Source: a virus. From it: a stretch of DNA of 24,620 nucleotides. Both the position numbers and the translations under genes were made by a program. The notes under the pieces are model-generated. The model worked only from the letters and a program-made list of their open reading frames with translations. It was not told the origin of the DNA and searched no databases. Of the stretch, positions 22,806-24,620 are shown piece after piece. Within the stretch, counting starts at the first letter, position 1. The number at the start of each line of letters is the position of its first letter. The stretch lies in IMG/VR virus record IMGVR_UViG_3300031706_000042, positions 1 to 24,620 of that record; one strand, given 5' to 3'.

Positions 22806-23840
22806 ATGAGTTGGCCGATAGAAGCAAAAAATGTTAAAAAGATACAAATAGAAATCTCAAATTATTGTAATGCACGTTGTCCACAGTGTGCAAGAGAATT
22901 AATATTTGACGGTAAAGTACAACCTAAACATATAGGTATAAATGATAACTTTATAACACTTGAACAATTTAAGAGTTGGTTTGACAAAGATAACTGGGAG
23001 AATTTATTTTTGTTAGACTTTTGTGGAAGTTATGATGAACCTACAACTAATCCAGACCTAATAAAAATTGTAAAATGGATAATGAGTTACAAAGGATTTA
23101 ATAACTATCTCAAAGTAAACATTTCTACAAATGGCGGAACAAGAAACAAAGAGTTTTGGAAAGAGCTTGCTGAGATTGGCAGTGCTAACCTTTCACCTGA
23201 AGGTACTAAACGGATACAAGTAAATTGGGGTATTGATGGACTTGAAGATACCAACCATATTTACAGAGTAAATGTTAAATGGGATAAGTTGCAAGAAAAC
23301 TTTAGAACATTTATTAAACATGGAGGCCGTGCTTGGTGGCAGTTTATATATTTCAGTCATAATGAACATCAAGACCAAGAAGCAAAACAGCGTAGTATAG
23401 ACGAAGGATTTGAAGGTATCAAATGGCGAGGCTCCAAAGGGCGTGATGCTATAGAAAAAGTAAAACAAGCATCAACACCTAAGTTCCAATTAGAAAATGA
23501 AAAACCTGCAACCAAAATTCAATGTAAAGCACTAAGTAGACCTAACTATTTTGGTTTAGATACAGGATTGTATGTTACAAATAGAGGAACAGTTTTGCCG
23601 TGTTGTTGGGTAGGCACTGAAACAGAAATGCAAAATTTATATGATAAACACGGATACAAATATAATATTTTAGATAATGTATTGAGTGGCAAAAATAGTT
23701 TCCAAGAAATTTTAGATAGTCCGTGGTATAACGGTTTACATGCTATGATTCTAAAAGAAACATGGAGACCTTGCACTAGACACTGCAAAGAAAATGTAAT
23801 AAGTACCATTAATAATGAATTACACCCTAACAAGGAATAA
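22806..23840 (+). CDS. Radical SAM enzyme with C-terminal auxiliary-cluster domain (4)
   Basis: The ATG directly follows TAA, as in copy 3, and both proteins begin MSW. Cys21, Cys25 and Cys28 (NYCNARCPQCAR) form the radical SAM motif. FCGSYDEPTTNPD, WGIDGLEDTNHIYR and FSHNEHQ are the family lines. The C-terminal set is Cys240, Cys266-267 and Cys323/Cys327 (CTRHC); here the step from single Cys to Cys pair is 26 residues, not 19. A small extra loop (NLSPEGTKR) precedes the WGIDG strand. At 344 aa it appears intact. It lies eleven bases before the fifth radical SAM gene. Reaction and substrate are unknown. Confidence 0.8.
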   Translation: MSWPIEAKNVKKIQIEISNYCNARCPQCARELIFDGKVQPKHIGINDNFITLEQFKSWFDKDNWENLFLLDFCGSYDEPTTNPDLIKIVKWIMSYKGFNNYLKVNISTNGGTRNKEFWKELAEIGSANLSPEGTKRIQVNWGIDGLEDTNHIYRVNVKWDKLQENFRTFIKHGGRAWWQFIYFSHNEHQDQEAKQRSIDEGFEGIKWRGSKGRDAIEKVKQASTPKFQLENEKPATKIQCKALSRPNYFGLDTGLYVTNRGTVLPCCWVGTETEMQNLYDKHGYKYNILDNVLSGKNSFQEILDSPWYNGLHAMILKETWRPCTRHCKENVISTINNELHPNKE

Positions 23841-23851
23841 GTACGTATATA

Positions 23852-24620
23852 ATGACAGATAAAACAAATAAATATCCATCAGACACATTTTGTTTATTAC
23901 CGTGGGTGCATCTAAGCACTAGACCCGACGGTAGTATGCGAGTATGCTGTACTGCAAATGCTAGTAGTGTTGGAGCTACTAATGACAAAGAACACGGAGG
24001 CCAAGTTGGCATTCTTAAAACCGATGACGGTAAGCCTAACAATTTAAATGTTAGTGACTTTGAGTCAGCTTGGAATAGTACATATATGAAAAATGTACGT
24101 ATGCAGATGCTCGCCGGAGAAAAGCCACCTAGCTGTTTAAAATGTTATAAAGAAGAAGCAGCCGGGCACCGAAGTAAACGTATGTGGGAAACAGATTATT
24201 GGGGCAAGCGAGTTGATCTTGATAAAATACTTTCTGATACACAACCTGACGGCGAAGTGCCGCCTAACTTAGCATACATTGATCTACGTTTTGGTACCAA
24301 ATGTCAATTAGCGTGTGTTATGTGTAGCCCACATGATAGTAGTGGCTGGATCAAGGATTATAAAAAGATCTTTCCTGAAGTAAAAAACGAATCCCTAAAA
24401 GAGATTATGCAATGGAAAGACAAAGGCAGCACCAATGGTAGTAGCTACAACTGGCATAAACAAAACCCTACGTTTTGGAAACAGTTTTACGAGCAAATGC
24501 CTAGTATGCAACAGATATATTTTGCTGGCGGCGAAAGTCTTATCATTGAAGAACACTATGAGATACTTGAACATGCTATTAAGATGGGCTATGCAAAAGA
24601 CTTAGAACTACGTTATAACT
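23852..24620 (+). CDS. Twitch-domain radical SAM protein, 5' part
   Basis: The gene runs off the right edge with 256 codons visible. It begins with a cysteine set Cys14 (FCLLPWVHLSTRPDG), Cys32-33 (VCCTANAS) and Cys95/Cys98 (CLKC). The radical SAM motif comes only afterwards, at Cys151, Cys155 and Cys158 (KCQLACVMCSPHDSSG), and FAGGESLIIEEH follows as the GGE-type line. The auxiliary part is thus N-terminal, the reverse order of the four genes before it. I recall this as a known family, the twitch-domain-containing radical SAM proteins, common in marine T4-like phages. Its reaction is not known to me. A TATAAT string overlaps the start codon but has no -35 partner, so no promoter is claimed. 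Confidence 0.8.
   Translation, partial: MTDKTNKYPSDTFCLLPWVHLSTRPDGSMRVCCTANASSVGATNDKEHGGQVGILKTDDGKPNNLNVSDFESAWNSTYMKNVRMQMLAGEKPPSCLKCYKEEAAGHRSKRMWETDYWGKRVDLDKILSDTQPDGEVPPNLAYIDLRFGTKCQLACVMCSPHDSSGWIKDYKKIFPEVKNESLKEIMQWKDKGSTNGSSYNWHKQNPTFWKQFYEQMPSMQQIYFAGGESLIIEEHYEILEHAIKMGYAKDLELRYN

Noticed and set aside
23848-23853. TATAAT at the start of the last gene as a promoter
   Set aside because: It overlaps the ATG itself and no -35-like sequence is found about 17 bases upstream.
19190-23860. A RiPP (modified peptide) operon with a short precursor peptide among the radical SAM genes
   Set aside because: Gaps between the genes are at most 11 bases, no short Cys-, Ser- or Gly-rich peptide gene is present, and I see no transporter or peptidase. 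The 71-aa protein at 16780 has no leader-core look and lies far away. A peptide encoded outside the window cannot be excluded.
1-24620. tRNA genes, CRISPR arrays, insertion sequences, integrase or attachment sites
   Set aside because: No cloverleaf-like stretch, spaced direct repeats, transposase or integrase motifs were seen, and the tight gene packing leaves no room for most of these.

Overview
The window looks like part of the genome of a marine T4-like tailed phage (a myovirus of the cyanophage or pelagiphage kind). It is AT-rich, all 22 genes lie on the plus strand, almost no bases are non-coding, and many neighbours overlap by 1-11 bases. The left part encodes virion proteins of a type I recognise from marine T4-like phages. 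I cannot name the host: I see no photosynthesis gene or other host marker. No tRNA, rRNA, insertion sequence, CRISPR array or convincing intrinsic terminator was found.

Region 1 (1-10632) is a late structural module. It holds the 3' part of a giant repeat-rich structural protein, a 204-aa structural protein, three tail-fibre-like proteins that share one N-terminal domain but have different C-termini (tail-collar, unassigned, and peptidase-G2-like), and a 314-aa virion protein. Two intergenic GATAAATA boxes fit T4-type late promoters.

Region 2 (10640-18456) starts with a full-consensus sigma70 promoter (TTGACA-17-TATAAT). This promoter sits inside an inverted repeat whose right arm contains the ribosome binding site of the next gene. 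Behind it come a small conserved protein, two paralogous GT-A-like glycosyltransferases, a 160-aa unknown, a large GT-GT-repeat-methyltransferase fusion, a divergent UDP-sugar 6-dehydrogenase-family enzyme, a 71-aa unknown, a GT10-like glycosyltransferase candidate and a small isochorismatase-like protein.

Region 3 (18392 to the right edge) is led by a second full-consensus sigma70 promoter, located within the end of the preceding gene and again centred on a palindrome. It holds an SGNH-hydrolase-like gene, four paralogous radical SAM enzymes with C-terminal auxiliary-cluster cysteines, a jelly-roll polysaccharide-lyase-like gene inserted among them, and the 5' part of a fifth radical SAM protein whose auxiliary cysteines lie N-terminal to the core.

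Taken together, regions 2 and 3 read as a carbohydrate-modifying cassette: sugar oxidation, glycosyl transfer, methylation, ester hydrolysis or transfer, possible lyase, and several radical SAM reactions. It would be transcribed from host-type promoters, not only from the late structural operon. The best guess is remodelling of the host surface glycan or of a virion-attached glycan. The substrates are inferred, not shown. The radical SAM array and the promoter-in-hairpin arrangement are the most interesting signals.
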